A stretch of 64,000 nt of DNA from Brachycybe producta (Eukaryota > Arthropoda > Diplopoda > Playtdesmida > Andrognathidae): NCBI GenBank assembly GCA_036925085.1, contig JAUPFP010000031.1:248001-312000 (forward strand). The letters run 5' to 3'. Position numbers and translations under genes: made by a program. A model generated the notes under the pieces. The model saw only the letters and a list, made by a program, of their open reading frames with translations. It searched no databases and was not told where the DNA came from. How positions within the stretch are numbered: the stretch's first letter is position 1; each line of letters begins with the position of its first letter. Positions 52,294 through 63,730 of this stretch are shown here, in pieces.

Positions 52294-52960
52294 TAACCAG
52301 CTGACCTGCCTTTTTACTTTTCTTGAAATCTGATTGGTTGGGGTTTTTTCTTCTAAATGTAGCTATAAAAAGCAAGCAAACATGCAGCGGATTTGCTTTT
52401 TTAAAAGATGCTTTAAAAAGCGCACGTAAACTTGAATATACACTACAAAAAGCAACACAAAGCTTAGCTTTAAAGCCACAGAGAGCGAATAATGTAGTAG
52501 TTTTTTCTACAGGGATAATAACATCACAACATTTTAACTTCTTAACTCAATTAAGTTTTAACTTTTAAAAAGGTTTTCTTGACGTTTATTACGAAGAAGC
52601 AGATACGAAGAAGAAGCTAGGGTTTAAAATGCGATCAATTTCATCTTCTTGCGTATCTTTTTTTTTTTAGTAGGTAAACTGTAATATAATGTCTACATTG
52701 TAAGCTTTAGGTTTAAAATGATTTAGATGTCAGTCGGATTAATCTAGGTTTTTTTTGTTCCTATTTTTTTTTTTGCCTTAAGGATTAATATAAATGGAAA
52801 AATCCTTTGTATTCATTGATATACCTTTTGCTATTCTACCATTGTTTACACTGAAATGTACAAAAGACTACTTTTTTAGGGTCGCATTTTATTTTTTATG
52901 TGGATTGAATAATTAAAATGTTAATTCACTTAAAGTTCTTTTGAGTTTTTTTTTCTTACA
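52294..52960. other. No recognised gene
   Basis: AAAAAGC/GCTTTTT motifs recur at 52365-52475. The plus-strand frame of 81 codons (52323-52568) is lysine-rich without a recognisable domain. Confidence 0.4.
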
Positions 52961-53142
52961 AATTCACTTATAAAAAGTGCATTTGAAAATTGCTTTTGAT
53001 GTGATATGCAATATGGACGTCGTTTGAAAATGCAACTTCCATTGTGTGTTGCAAATTACTAACGACTGCAGTACGGTTGCTAAAATGACGTCTCTGAGAG
53101 GCTGAGTTATCACTTTAAAGCGGAAAACGATAAGCAAGAAGT

Positions 53143-53149
53143 GAAAAAC

Positions 53150-53176
<27 letters not shown>
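53143..53176. repeat. (ATT)n microsatellite
   Basis: About nine ATT units; the poly-asparagine frame over it is an artefact. Confidence 0.95.
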
Positions 53177-53180
<4 letters not shown>

Positions 53181-53609
53181 CTATCATTGGGGGCGCAATC
53201 GGAAACTAGAAACTTTTCCTTTAGAGAATTAGCAAAATGTGAAATTAAATTTTTAAGTCGTTTCCGCCTCATTTCAATTTGAAAATGAAGATTTCATACG
53301 AAATGATCAATTAAATTATGAAATTATCAAACTATTCTCCTTTGAGTAATTTTGTAGGAAATGAAGTAGATGCACAGAAAAAGCATTTTTACTCCGCGAA
53401 CTTCCTGTTTTTAAGAACATTGAAAGCGACGCCATTTTTTTTTTCTCTTTATGGTTTCAATCAAAATTACACCAATTATGAAGATGCCTCCAACCACAAG
53501 TTGTTTCCGGGCGCTAATTTTCTGTTTTCTCTTATGGATAATAGCTTTTTCGCTTGTTTTCGAATGCGCCCATTAGCGCTATTATGTTTGCTAAAATTGA
53601 CTCCTACTA

Positions 53610-53925
53610 ATACCTAGTGCGCCGAACCTGATAATTTAAATGCATTTAAATAATAAACGTGTTCTACAGAGCCCTCTGTGAAGGACAAACAAACAATATG
53701 TCGTCGAATTCAATTTATTCAGTTAATAATCTGAAAATATTGAGTTCATACTTAAATATAATCAGATAAACTAATGCCATTTAAATACTGGTTTAGTAAA
53801 TTTCAATTTAAAATATTAATAATAAAGTCAACTTTTATTTGGTTCATGTTCTTAACTGGATCCCGTATAATTCATCTAAACACATTTAATTTGAATTCAT
53901 TTAAACTCATGTGAGTACAAGGTAT
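53610..53925. mobile_element. fam-C MITE, copy 4 (reverse orientation)
   Basis: ATACCTAGTGCGCCGAACC opens and GTGAGTACAAGGTAT closes. GTTCTACAGAGCCCTCTGTG and ACAATATGTCGTCGAATTC are well preserved. Confidence 0.92.
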
Positions 53926-54700
53926 AAAGGTAACCAAAATACCAGAGAGAAAAGATTTAATTTTCAAATGTAGTTAAGTTGTTTAAAAGGTCAAACGGTG
54001 TTGTTCTTTTATGGTTAAGTTAGTCAGTGAGAAATTGGTCTTTAAATGTTAAGTGTCTGGAAAACGCACTTAACTGGAATTGTCTCTTTGAAATTTTCTA
54101 ATCCCCAGTTGACACATCTTAGAAGACCTTCTTTTATATTGTTAGAACTTACAAGGAAAACGTTTCTGGTTTTCTAAAAAAAAGGGTTAATTGGAATTAG
54201 TGTCTTTTTCAGTTTGTCTCTCGGACTAAAATTCTTAACAAAAAATAAACAGATTAAGAGAGGACTAAGAAGATGGATAAAACCCATCCAAAAAGGACCC
54301 AATATATGATTAAGACAAAAGACTTTTATCATTATTATGTGTGATTTTTTTTTAAATATTGATTTCTTATTTAATTTATTGATTTGTTGATAGATGATCC
54401 AAATGTGTTGAGAGAATTTCTTATTCCGGTTGCACTTTAGAAAATCATTTCTCAAAGGAGAGAGTAAAAAGAAGTGGAATCTTTTAAGTATTTACTTAAA
54501 CTTTACTTTACTGAATTGAATGGAATATTTAGTTTGAATTGTTTAAAAAAGACAAAAGTTCTTATTGGATAAAATGGGGGTGGCGAGAGGGAAGGGGTAA
54601 GGTCATAAGGGGTCCTTGTTATTGTTGACGTCATTGATGTTCCCTGGTTTTTTTTGGGGGGGGGATAGGAACGAAAAGGGGGGTTTCGTACTGCAGAGTA
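53926..54700. other. No recognised gene
   Basis: Short frames only. GTTGACGTCATTG lies at 54624, a G9 run at 54656-54664. Confidence 0.45.
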
Positions 54701-54769
54701 GAATGAAGGAATGCTTATCCAAGTACAATTAGAATTTCCCAACGGAATGCAGATTTTCCGGACTTTTAT

Positions 54770-55135
54770 TGTCTGTGTGTTACGTGTTTGTCTCTTTGTG
54801 TGGTTGTCTTTTGTGTGTGATGTGTTCGTAATATTTTGTATTGTCTCTGATTGTGACACTTTGTGTGATGTGTCTGTGACATTTTGTGTGTTTTCGTCTC
54901 ATGTGTCCGTGGCATTTTGTGTGATGTGTCTCTGATAGTTTGTGTGTTTTCGTGTGATGTGTCTGTGATACTTTGTGTGTTTTTGTGTAATGTGTCTTAT
55001 GACACTTTTATGATGTGTTCGTGCGATATGTCTGCGTTTGCGACACTTTGTATGTTTATCTGTTTGTGTATGGCATTTTTGTCATATGTGTGTGTGTCCC
55101 TTGTGTTTTGTGCTTTTTCCTGAGTTGTGTTTCTT
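54770..55135. repeat. TG-rich degenerate minisatellite
   Basis: Variants of TGTGTGATGTGTCTGTGACA and TTTTGTGTGTTTTCGTG alternate with a loose period of about 35 bp. The cysteine/valine/serine-rich frames (CDVSV repeats) reflect this array. Confidence 0.8.
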
Positions 55136-55982
55136 ATGTTAGAAATGTGTGGCATTTTGAGTTCCTTTCGCCACTTTTGCCACTGAGTGACACCAGACAC
55201 CAACATCACAACCAAATCGCCCCCCTTTGGTTGAAGACATATTGTCTTTAGCAATCGGTAGGCGGCATATAATAATGCTATTTACAATTGACATAACGAA
55301 ATTTTCATGATTGTCATTCAAGAGATGAAACAAAAATGGTTTTAAGGAAGGAGGAAAAAAATGGCGGTGACACCATTTGTCTTAAATTTCGATCCCATTT
55401 GACAATTCTCAACCAAAGTAATTACTTATTAAGTAAGTAAGGCTCTTGAAAATGTCCCGTTTTTCTCTGGAATCCATAAAAATGATCATTTAAAAACGGA
55501 TTGTTGTTATTCTAGTAATTTAAGAAGAGAACAACAACAACAGAGATAAAAAAGATGGTTTCGAATGACGATGACGATGAAAAACGGATCGATTTTTAGT
55601 CTTTTCGGCAATTAAAAGTGGATGGATTGATGTTTATTCTGAGTTGCAAAAAAATAATATCATCATCATCGTTATTAAATTATATATGTTGTGTATTTTG
55701 AAAGATTGCTTTATGTACCATAAACAGACAAATGGAAGAAGAAAAAGAAAAAGTGGGAACTGGAAAAGAAAAAGAAACTAGAAAAGACCATTTGCATTAA
55801 TGAATTGGATCTCTGGGTCTCTTCTTTGCATTTCTAGTCTTGTTTAGCATTTTTATGCTATAAATTCAGATGATGCTAATAATTAGCCTACATTTGACAT
55901 TAATGGAATTTCAGAACTAGCTTTTAAACATGGTTTGGTGGTTTATTTTTAGAAATTTCATTTCAGATTTCGTCTATAATTA

Positions 55983-56250
55983 CAGGGTGTCTCAGAAATT
56001 ATTATTGCGATTGTTAGTGGTTACTATACAACGTTTTATTACAGATCTCAAATACCATTTTAATTTCCATAATTTCACGCAAAAAATAAAACGAATAATA
56101 ATACTAATTACAACAGGTGGCTTAAAGTGATGTTCATTCACATCATTACATATTTCAACTTTTTTTCACACAAATTCGGCTTGACATTTATGCATCCAAT
56201 TGTTACAGAAACGTCTATAGAGCTTTAACATCAGCCACTTAAGTGGCGCC
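55983..56250 (+). mobile_element. Possible mariner-like left end
   Basis: TA followed by CAGGGTGTCTCAGAAATTAT resembles the TIR of mariner-type elements. No matching right end or transposase frame was found. Confidence 0.3.
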
Positions 56251-56289
56251 ATCCGGGCGGAGAGGGGGGGGGGGTGGAGGAATAAAAAC

Positions 56290-56400
56290 TAAATATTTAT
56301 TCAGGTGATAGAGCTACCCTTCTAGCTTCTAAAACACTTTATAGTTTCTCTTTTATTTTGCTATTCTGAAGGCCAGAATAACCAACTAAAGAGTAACGGA
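56290..56400. mobile_element. fam-A right half
   Basis: GAGCTACCCTTCTAGCTTCT and AAAACACTTTATAGTTTCTC, ending CTGAAGGCCAGAATAACC. Confidence 0.78.
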
Positions 56401-56686
56401 AAGGACCTTTTAAGAGAGAGAGTAGCTTAAAGAAAATCTTAGTAGTTATGTGACACCCCTTTTTATTGTACTAGAAACCTTTTTTCTTAACTTGAATTCT
56501 ATTGGGGATTTTTCTTTATTCTATGTAAGTGTGACACATTGTATAAAATAAGCTTTTTTTCTTTAAAAAAAAAGAAGCCAATTTTGCGAAATGTTGTTGC
56601 GAAAATGTGTTTTGAGTGAAGGTCCCAATTTTCGTTTCTCTTACAATTGTCAGATAGATAGAAAGAGACGTATATTCGGATTGATT

Positions 56687-56713
56687 GCGAGAGAGAGAGA
56701 GAGAGAGAGAGAG
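56687..56713. repeat. (GA)n microsatellite
   Basis: About 13 GA units. Confidence 0.95.
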
Positions 56714-56903
56714 ACGAGCTTTTATTTCACTTTACGCATAATGATTGCGCATTTTGAAGACGCCATTTTGTGCACTTTTCTTCTTTCTAGTTTTTTTTTT
56801 CTTCCTTGAATAACAATTTCTGAAAAGAATATTTTATGAATGCGATATTTTTTCTCTTTCTCTATTTCACTCTCTTGATTATAGGTTTCTCTCCTCCTAG
56901 ATT

Positions 56904-57094
56904 TTCTGTCAATCTGTGGAATAAGTCAATCTGCAGATTGCCTAGGCAATCCGTAAAACAACCAACCTGCTAGTAAATCTGCAAAAGTCAACACCTAAAA
57001 TGTATTGAACTTTGGAGGTTCACTAGCAGTTTTTGTGGTTTTACAGATTGCCTAGGCTATCTGTAGATTGACTGATTTCGCAGATTGACTAACA
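56904..57094. mobile_element. fam-F foldback MITE, copy 2
   Basis: CTGTCAATCTGTGGAATAAG and CGCAGATTGACTAACAC are the ends. CAACCAACCTGCTAGTAAA and AGATTGCCTAGGCAATC match copy 1. Confidence 0.88.
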
Positions 57095-57499
57095 CATAAT
57101 AAGCTTATATATTTCTTTTTGCTGTCTGAAAACAGGCTTGAAATCAGTTGACATTTTTTTCAATTTCTGGACTTCAGTTTGAGTTGTATTGAGATTTTTC
57201 GGAGCAAAACCAATTTTTGTTCCTTATTGGTTTTTGTTTGTGATGTTAATGTGTGACGTCATGAAGGGGGCTTCTTGAATTATATATAGCCTCTACTCAT
57301 TTTTCTAACTTTTAATAAATAACATAATAAAGTGGTAGATGGTGTGTCGCATTATTATTTGTGTATATAAAGAGAAATCACATTACTCAACAGTGATTTT
57401 GATTAAGAGGACCTTTTTTTTGGTTAAAAGAGGGTCAAACTTAAGGGTCCATTAAAGATGATGTGGTTAAAAATGGTGGCAAACCACAAAAATAAGAGA

Positions 57500-58070
57500 A
57501 ATTGAGATCCAAATTCAAGAAGAATTATTAGCACTTGAATTCCAACTGAGGGTTCAAGTAGTAGTCAAACGTCATATGGACCTCAGAATGAGAAAGATTT
57601 GACTGAGAGATTGAAACTGTAGTTCATGAAATGTACTTAAACCCTCTAAGCAGGGTTTCAAAATATTAAAACGGGTTTTTTTCTATGTTTGGAACTCTAT
57701 TTAAAGGGTTGAAGTTACAGGTCTTAAGTGCCAAGTTTTCTTTTTCCATATGAGAAAGTGTAAAGTTAACACTCAAATTCAAGAAGGAAACTTGTCACTT
57801 GAACCCTCTAAGCAAGAGTACGACATAGAAAACCACTGCAAAGGGTTTTTTTGTTGAAAGTTCAAGTGCCACAAGCCCACATTTCTATAAATACAAGAAG
57901 GAAACTTGTCACTTGGACTTCAATTTGTGAACCCTCTGAACAGGGTTGCGACTATTTTTTTATTGATCATCATTGAATGGTGTTGTTCTATGTTGGAACC
58001 TTGATGAGAGGGTTCAAATTGAAGTGCCACAGGCCCGAATACAAGAAGGTACAAGTTTTTCTTCTTGAAT
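57500..58070. mobile_element. fam-D cluster
   Basis: CCAAATTCAAGAAG occurs near 57511 and again, diverged, at 57776 and 57894. CACTTGAACCCTCTAAGC is at 57797 and GGAACCTTGATGAGAGGG at 57995, closing with TTCTTGAATTTGTAC. Several copies or partial copies in series. Confidence 0.75.
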
Positions 58071-58086
58071 TTGTACTTTACATTAA

Positions 58087-58155
58087 AAGAGAGAGAGAGA
58101 GAGATAAAAAGAGAGAGAGAGAGAGATAAAAAGAGAGAGAGAGAAAGAGAGAGAA
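58087..58155. repeat. (GA)n microsatellite with ATAAA interruptions
   Basis: Three GA blocks separated by GATAAAAAGAG. Confidence 0.95.
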
Positions 58156-58842
58156 TGTAATAGAACAACAATTAGTTAAACGTCAATAAGAGTGACAGTT
58201 AACTGAGAGAGAATGTGTGTCTATAGGCATTTTTTCTCTCAGTTAATTGACAGTTTGCGTTTTTTTTGCTTGTCTTTGATTTTTCTAAGACAGTTTTTCC
58301 ATAGACCTAATAATAATATGAGATTCACACAAACATTTGAGTGGTTTTTTTGTATGTGTGGCTCTCTTTTTAATTAAAAGATAGTTTGTTAATTTCATTT
58401 TCTTTAGCACATATCAAACTGCTAAAGAAATAGATATTTAATTAAATGGATTTTTCTTTTTCTTAGCATTTATTATTACAATTAGATTAGGGGGTTTTAG
58501 TTTTAAAAATAATTGCATAAAACAAAACAAAAAAGGTGTAAAAGTGACTCGATTTAAATTCTCCATCTGAATGAAATAAAACACAATGAACAAATTGTTC
58601 TTTTTAACACACAAAGACAACAATCTCATTGTTCAAAAGGTGAACAATGGGCTTTTTTTTCGATTAGCCCTTTGGGTGTCATCTCATCAGGTCGTTAAAA
58701 TGTAAGGAGGAGGAGGAGAACCCCCGCCGCCGAAAAAAGATGGCACTTTTGCTCGTTATTGATGAGAGAACTGCTTCCTTTTTATTTGATTTTCGTCTCT
58801 CATTTTATCATCAAATCAGCCAATTCTACACATTCACTGGTA

Positions 58843-58945
58843 GTGATATGCATCCTCATCCTCGGATAGCTGATTTTACTATCCGATGATAACGGATATC
58901 CGATTTTATGTTTCTGTCGGATAACTAATATTCGTTCGGATAATA
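58843..58945. mobile_element. Possible hAT subterminal region
   Basis: TAGTGATATGCATCC is followed by CGGATA/TATCCG in both orientations six or seven times within 90 bp. Clustered short subterminal motifs next to a TIR are typical of hAT elements. No partner end was found. Confidence 0.4.
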
Positions 58946-59105
58946 AAATTAGAATTTAGTAATTTGTGGCATTTATTACAATTTAATTTTAACAAGTATT
59001 GAAGTATTCAAGTTTAAAGTGAAAGATTTCATTGGTTTTAAAAAAAATCGATTTAATTCATTCAGCGTTAGGAAGTAAATTGACAAAAATAAAGGAAGTT
59101 ATGAC

Positions 59106-59480
59106 ACCGCAACTTCGAAAATTCATTGCACGCGAACAGGAAGTGCAACATATAAAATATTGAGTGCAATGCATTTAGAGTAAAGACTGCAAGACATGAA
59201 TGTCTTCATTTCTTAAGTGAAATGTCCGCCTCAAAAGTTATTCCAATTCAGAGTGGGCGTGTTTACGGTGTTTTTTTATAGATGCTTATGAAAATGTAAC
59301 TTCTAAAATTCATTGCATATGAACCGGAAGTGCGGGAACGGAAATGTTGTGTGAAATAAATTCACAGTGAAGTCTGTAAGACAAGAATGTCTTCGTTTCC
59401 GGTTTGCGGTATATACGCTATAAAAGTTAACGCCATTCTCAGAGTGGGCGTGGTTTTAGGGATTTCTGTACATACTCGTG
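59106..59480. repeat. Tandem duplication, period about 191 bp
   Basis: ATTCATTGCAC/ATGCGAAC(A/C)GGAAGTG, AAGACATGAATGTCTTC and CAGAGTGGGCGTG occur in order at 59119-59263 and again at 59310-59455. A third unit starts at GACAATGCAACTT (59480) and is cut off by a CT microsatellite. Confidence 0.85.
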
Positions 59481-59501
59481 ACAATGCAACTTGGGATATT
59501 T

Positions 59502-59521
59502 CTCTCTCTCTCTCTCTCTCG
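59502..59521. repeat. (CT)n microsatellite
   Basis: About ten CT units. Confidence 0.95.
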
Positions 59522-59559
59522 TACTCTTCCTGTCTCTTTTGATCTCTTTCTCTCTTGAG

Positions 59560-60390
59560 GAGAGAAATATTTGCAATGTTTTGAAAATTGTTTCCACCCC
59601 TTAAGGTTTCTATTTATGGCGTGTTCTACTTTTTATTATATTTCATCTCAGAAGAAGTTATTTGATGAAATAAAAATGAAAGCGATATGAAAACATATTT
59701 CATTAAATTCAAGCGTCATTTCCTTTTTTTTATATTTCTTGCTGCTATTTTGCGTTGTTATTCTTTTTTCAGTTACTGAAGCTGCCCCTTGATAGAACGC
59801 AATCACTGCAAACATTTGGATGTTTTTTTTTTTTCTGTTCAGACTTAACATTAACAAACTTAACACGGTTAACTGTTAAGGTTAACTATATTTATGATAA
59901 AGAAATAAGCTCTTAGTGCTTTTTTTTTGCATTTGTAGCAGCAAATACATTGAATTATTCCACGTTTGGCTTATTTTTCTCATTCACTCACTCATTCTTA
60001 TGTCTATTCTAGTCTTTATGTTTGTTTCTGTCATCATTGCTTAAGTCTTATATGTTGTTCTTATGGATGATGACAAGGACATTGTAATGAAGAAAAAGAG
60101 GGGCCGGTGTAGGATTGGGGGATCATTGGGGGTGGAATCAAAGGGGGGATTTTAGGAGGTTGGAACCCACAGGATTAATAGAGAGACAGAGAGAATAAGG
60201 ATAATAAGGGGTTTTTTTTTGGATCTCCGTCCAAATAAATGTTCTTCTGGAGATCTGAACTTTGCTTTGTCATGTTTTAGATGGATTTAGGTGCGACATT
60301 TGGCGATCTCTTCAGTTCTTCTTCTTCTTTTTTTGTTGTTGTTAAGTTCTCATTTAGAACTGGTCATTTTTGTTAGTGGTCAAACAGGAT
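59560..60390. other. No recognised gene
   Basis: A G-rich patch at 60100-60160 and short repeats of GTTAACxGTTAAGGTTAAC near 59860. No exon or element identified. Confidence 0.5.
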
Positions 60391-60394
60391 GGAA

Positions 60395-60427
60395 ATAATG
60401 AGAGAGAGAGAGAGAGAAAGAGAGAGA
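60395..60427. repeat. (GA)n microsatellite
   Basis: About 16 GA units with one AAA interruption. Confidence 0.93.
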
Positions 60428-60429
60428 GA

Positions 60430-60615
60430 TTTAGGCATAAATTCAAGAAAAGGAAACTTGCTACTTGAAGTCTCAAAACAGGGGTTTCAACATAGAAATA
60501 CCTTGTTTAATTATTTTACTACCTTTGAACAGTATTTATCTGTGTTGAAACCCCTTTCTTAGAGGGTTCAAGTTATGAAGGTCAAAGGACAAGTTTCTTT
60601 TCTTGAATTAAGACC
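60430..60615. mobile_element. fam-D foldback element
   Basis: GGCATAAATTCAAG and GAAACTTGCTACTTGAAG open; AGAGGGTTCAAGTTATG and TTTCTTTTCTTGAATT close. Confidence 0.75.
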
Positions 60616-60809
60616 CCTTATTGACTAACTTTCAAAACGACATCAGTTTTATTATTAGGCTGAGCTACTACTTGCAGCTGTTTCTTCACTTTTTTATGTC
60701 CAGACTGGAATTGTCATTAATTGTCTATTTAGAATTTATATTAATTTTTAGTGATTTATTAAATTTTGTGTAAAAATGGTTTAAAGAGCCACTTTTGGTG
60801 GTCGATTTC

Positions 60810-60965
60810 TACAACAAAATGAAGTTGCTTGCAAGTGGTTTGGCTGTGGTTGCAATGTATTTTTCATGGAAAGATTGGAAGTGGTCCGTTTAGACAACAA
60901 TCCGACCTCATTTGGCAAATTGACCATCAAAAGTGGTCAGTTGTGGCCATCCAACTCTTAAGACA
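60810..60965. repeat. fam-L dispersed repeat, copy 3
   Basis: GTGGTTGCAATGTATTTTTC, ATGGAAAGATTGG, AGTGGTCCGTTTAGACAAC and AAAAGTGGTCAGTTG align with 12918-13085. The frame over it is unsupported. Confidence 0.72.
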
Positions 60966-61074
60966 CAAAACGTTCATTGAACTGCGTTTATTTTGCGTTT
61001 TGAAAGCCACAATAAGATAAACTTGAAAGTTATTTAAAAACTAGAAGTGTAACTGAATAAGGTCAGCTTTTTTA

Positions 61075-61260
61075 TAGTGTAAACGTATCTCGAACACTTG
61101 AGTATTCTATTTTTCAGACGAAAAGACAGTAGAGTTTTAGAAACTAGAAGGGCAACTCAATCACTTCATGGTATTTTTTTATGATTTATCTTTCAAAATA
61201 AACTTTTTATAGACGAATTTTTAAAAAATATCGTCTGCCTAAGTCATAAGATAATTTATG
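61075..61260. mobile_element. fam-A left half
   Basis: GTGTAAACGTATCTCGAACA, TTTTAGAAACTAGAAGGGCA, TATCTTTCAAAATAAAC and AATATCGTCTGCC. The right half is missing. A smaller fragment precedes it at 61020-61055. Confidence 0.8.
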
Positions 61261-61519
61261 TTTCAAGTATCTTAATATTAATTGTAACTGTAACTGGTCA
61301 TTTAAGTTACTCTTAAGTTAAAGCAGTAGCTGACTTGTTTTCTGAAGTGTAATTAAGTGACGTGATTAGTAGGTTTAGTTGTGTGTTTTGGTAACAAATG
61401 TTTTATTGTGACAATGGACAATGTCCAAATTTCATCTGGAAAAAAAAGGATGAAAATCACAAATTGTTGCCAATTTTCCCTTTTTTCTTTCACTGAAGTC
61501 TATTGTTTGAAGGGTGAAG

Positions 61520-61800
61520 ATCTTTTTTTTTCAGAGTGTCTGGAATTACAATGAAAGAATAAGATTAAATACAATTTGTGTGTTGTTCTTTTTCTTATTT
61601 CATTCTCTTTCTGTTCTCATCTTTCAGCTTTACAACAAGAAGAAAGTGAAACAAGGCAAAAAAAAAAAGAAGCCGTTTTTTCTGCTTTTCTTTGTTTCCA
61701 TTTTCTCCTTTTTCAGCAATTTCTTGAAAAAAAAAATCCATAAAAATCTTTTTTTCCCTTTTCTTTCTTCGCTTCATTTTTGGCTATTGTGAACCCATTT
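61520..61800. other. T- and A-rich tracts
   Basis: The phenylalanine- and lysine-rich frames on both strands are low-complexity translations. Confidence 0.6.
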
Positions 61801-61974
61801 CACACAATGACAAAATCCAAATTTTCGTTATTTTATTGGCCATGTTATCACAATTGCTAGTTTTTGATATTCCATTAAAAGTGAATGAACACATCTTTTC
61901 CATGATAAGGAGGAGGACCATTAAAGATGGTAATGGTTGGTACTACTGAAAGATAAGCACAAAAGGACCATTTA

Positions 61975-62205
61975 AATCTGCAGTTTCTGAAGAGCAACAA
62001 CTGAAAGTGTCTTAGAAACTAGAATGGGTAGCTGAATCACATCACAATATTTTCTTGTATCTTTCAAAATAAACTATATATGCTTAAAAGTTGCTGCTTA
62101 AAAGTTGAATCATTTCTAAACTGGTATAAAAAAAGCTTATTTTAAAATATATTAACGTCAAAATACCCTCAAGTGCTAAGGACCACCCTTCTAGTTATCT
62201 GCAGT
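61975..62205. mobile_element. fam-A foldback element
   Basis: GTGTCTTAGAAACTAGAATG, TATCTTTCAAAATAAAC, AAGCTTATTTTAAAATATA and ACCACCCTTCTAGTTATC. Confidence 0.83.
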
Positions 62206-62600
62206 TACAGAAGAACAACATTTAGAATAAGTCGAAACGGTCTTAGAAACTAGAATATGGGTATCTGAATCATTCAATGGTATTTTCATGTTGTTATCTT
62301 TCAAAATAAACTTTTTATATGCAAAAATTACAAAATATTGTCTGCTTAAAAGTTGGGTCATTTTCAACCTGACATAAAGAGCTTATTTGAAATTTTATTA
62401 ACATCAAAATATGCACAGACAGTAATTGGGGAGGAACGGCAATTTCTAATTGGTTGGTTTTTGGTCTTGACGGTCTCATAAAAGGGCAAGACAAACAGTT
62501 TTCTTGTGCTGGATCCAAACGCCTGTAAAATACACTTGTGGGACGGGACTACTCCTTCTAGTTTCTAGAAGATTTTCATGTTTCTATTTATTTTTTGCAT
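62206..62600. mobile_element. fam-A element interrupted by a fam-B remnant
   Basis: GGTCTTAGAAACTAGAATAT, GTTATCTTTCAAAATAAAC, GAGCTTATTTGAAATTTTA, then the fam-B remnant, then CTACTCCTTCTAGTTTCTAG. Confidence 0.8.
62425..62526. mobile_element. fam-B hAT MITE remnant
   Basis: GGCAATTTCTAATTGGTTGG, ATAAAAGGGCAAGACAAAC and the end ACGCCTGT remain. The CRE and one arm are gone. Confidence 0.75.
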
Positions 62601-62629
62601 CTAAAAAAACTGAAAAATCAAGAGTTCCA

Positions 62630-62925
62630 GAAATTCCAGAAAGAAGAAATTGAAAGTGTTAGAAACTAGAAGGGTAGCTGAATCTCTTAATAATATTTTC
62701 ATATCTTTTAAAATAAGCTTTTTAAATAATTAAATAAATAAATATTGTCTGCTTAAAAGTTGAGTCATTTTCACAGTTGACACACAAAAATGAAAAGAAA
62801 TTACTCTTGCGCGATTTCGCTACTCTTCTAGTTTCTAAATCTTTTTTGTTAATAACTGTTCTTGAAAGACATACAATAGTAGTTGGAGGAGCGCCATTTA
62901 CACTTTAAAATCCCCATCTTTCTCG
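62630..62925. mobile_element. fam-A, near full length
   Basis: GTGTTAGAAACTAGAAGGGT, AATATTTTCATATC, CGCTACTCTTCTAGTTTC, CTTGAAAGACATACAATAG and CATTTACACTTTAAAATCC. Confidence 0.87.
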
Positions 62926-63317
62926 ACGGTCTTTACTTAGTTCCAAATCATAAATTCCACGACATACAAGACATTTTTTTCAGTTTTGTGTTCTTCAATC
63001 ACCATATTTCAGAGTAGAATTTGTCTACAATATGTAAATATATATTGAGTATAAAGGGAGAGAAAGATAAAGTGAGAAATAAAGAAATTGTTTTATCTCG
63101 TTTTGAGAGAGTGAGAGAAAAAGAGTGACGTGAAAATTCGTTTTATTTTCTCACATTGAGACAGTTTTTTCTAGTTTTCTTCTAAATTGTTGTTTGTGTT
63201 TTTCATCTTTTTGAAAAGAAACAACAATAAGACAAACAACAAACTGACATGTAAAATGTGTGTATCTTGTATATAAATTGCTTAAGGATATTCGTGTAAA
63301 ACATTGATCAAGTTTGT

Positions 63318-63331
63318 GGGGGGGGGGGGGG
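63318..63331 (+). repeat. G14 homopolymer
   Basis: G14 followed by AAATGGA; the run at 37480-37493 is also G14 and followed by the same seven bases. Confidence 0.97.
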
Positions 63332-63442
63332 AAATGGAAATTTGGAAGAAAATATATTTATACTTAGAAACTAGAAAAGACAGAAACAAGGATTAAATAA
63401 GAAGAAAAAAAGGTCTTTTTAAGAACTACTTTAACTTCTTTA

Positions 63443-63727
63443 ATACCTCTTTGTACACACATGAGTTAAATGGATTCAAATTAAATGTGTTCACCTGTGA
63501 ATTATACGGAATCCAGTTCAGGAAATACGAACCAAATATAAATATTTTAAATTGAAATACTAAATCAATATTTAAAAAAATTATATTTAAGTATTAACTC
63601 AATATTTTCAAGATTATTAACTGAATAAATTGAATTCGACATATTGTTTGTTTGTCCTTCACGGGGCTCTGTAGAAAACGTTTATTATTTAAATGCATTT
63701 AAATTATCAGATGTGTGTGTACTAGGT
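63443..63727. mobile_element. fam-C MITE, copy 5
   Basis: ATACCTCTTTGTACACACAT opens and GTGTGTGTACTAGGT closes. It has small internal deletions relative to the 304-bp copy. Confidence 0.9.
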
Positions 63728-63730
63728 TAC

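Noticed and set aside
54711-55123. Cysteine-rich repeat protein
   Set aside because: The CDVSV-like peptide repeat comes from a TG-rich minisatellite and breaks frame repeatedly.
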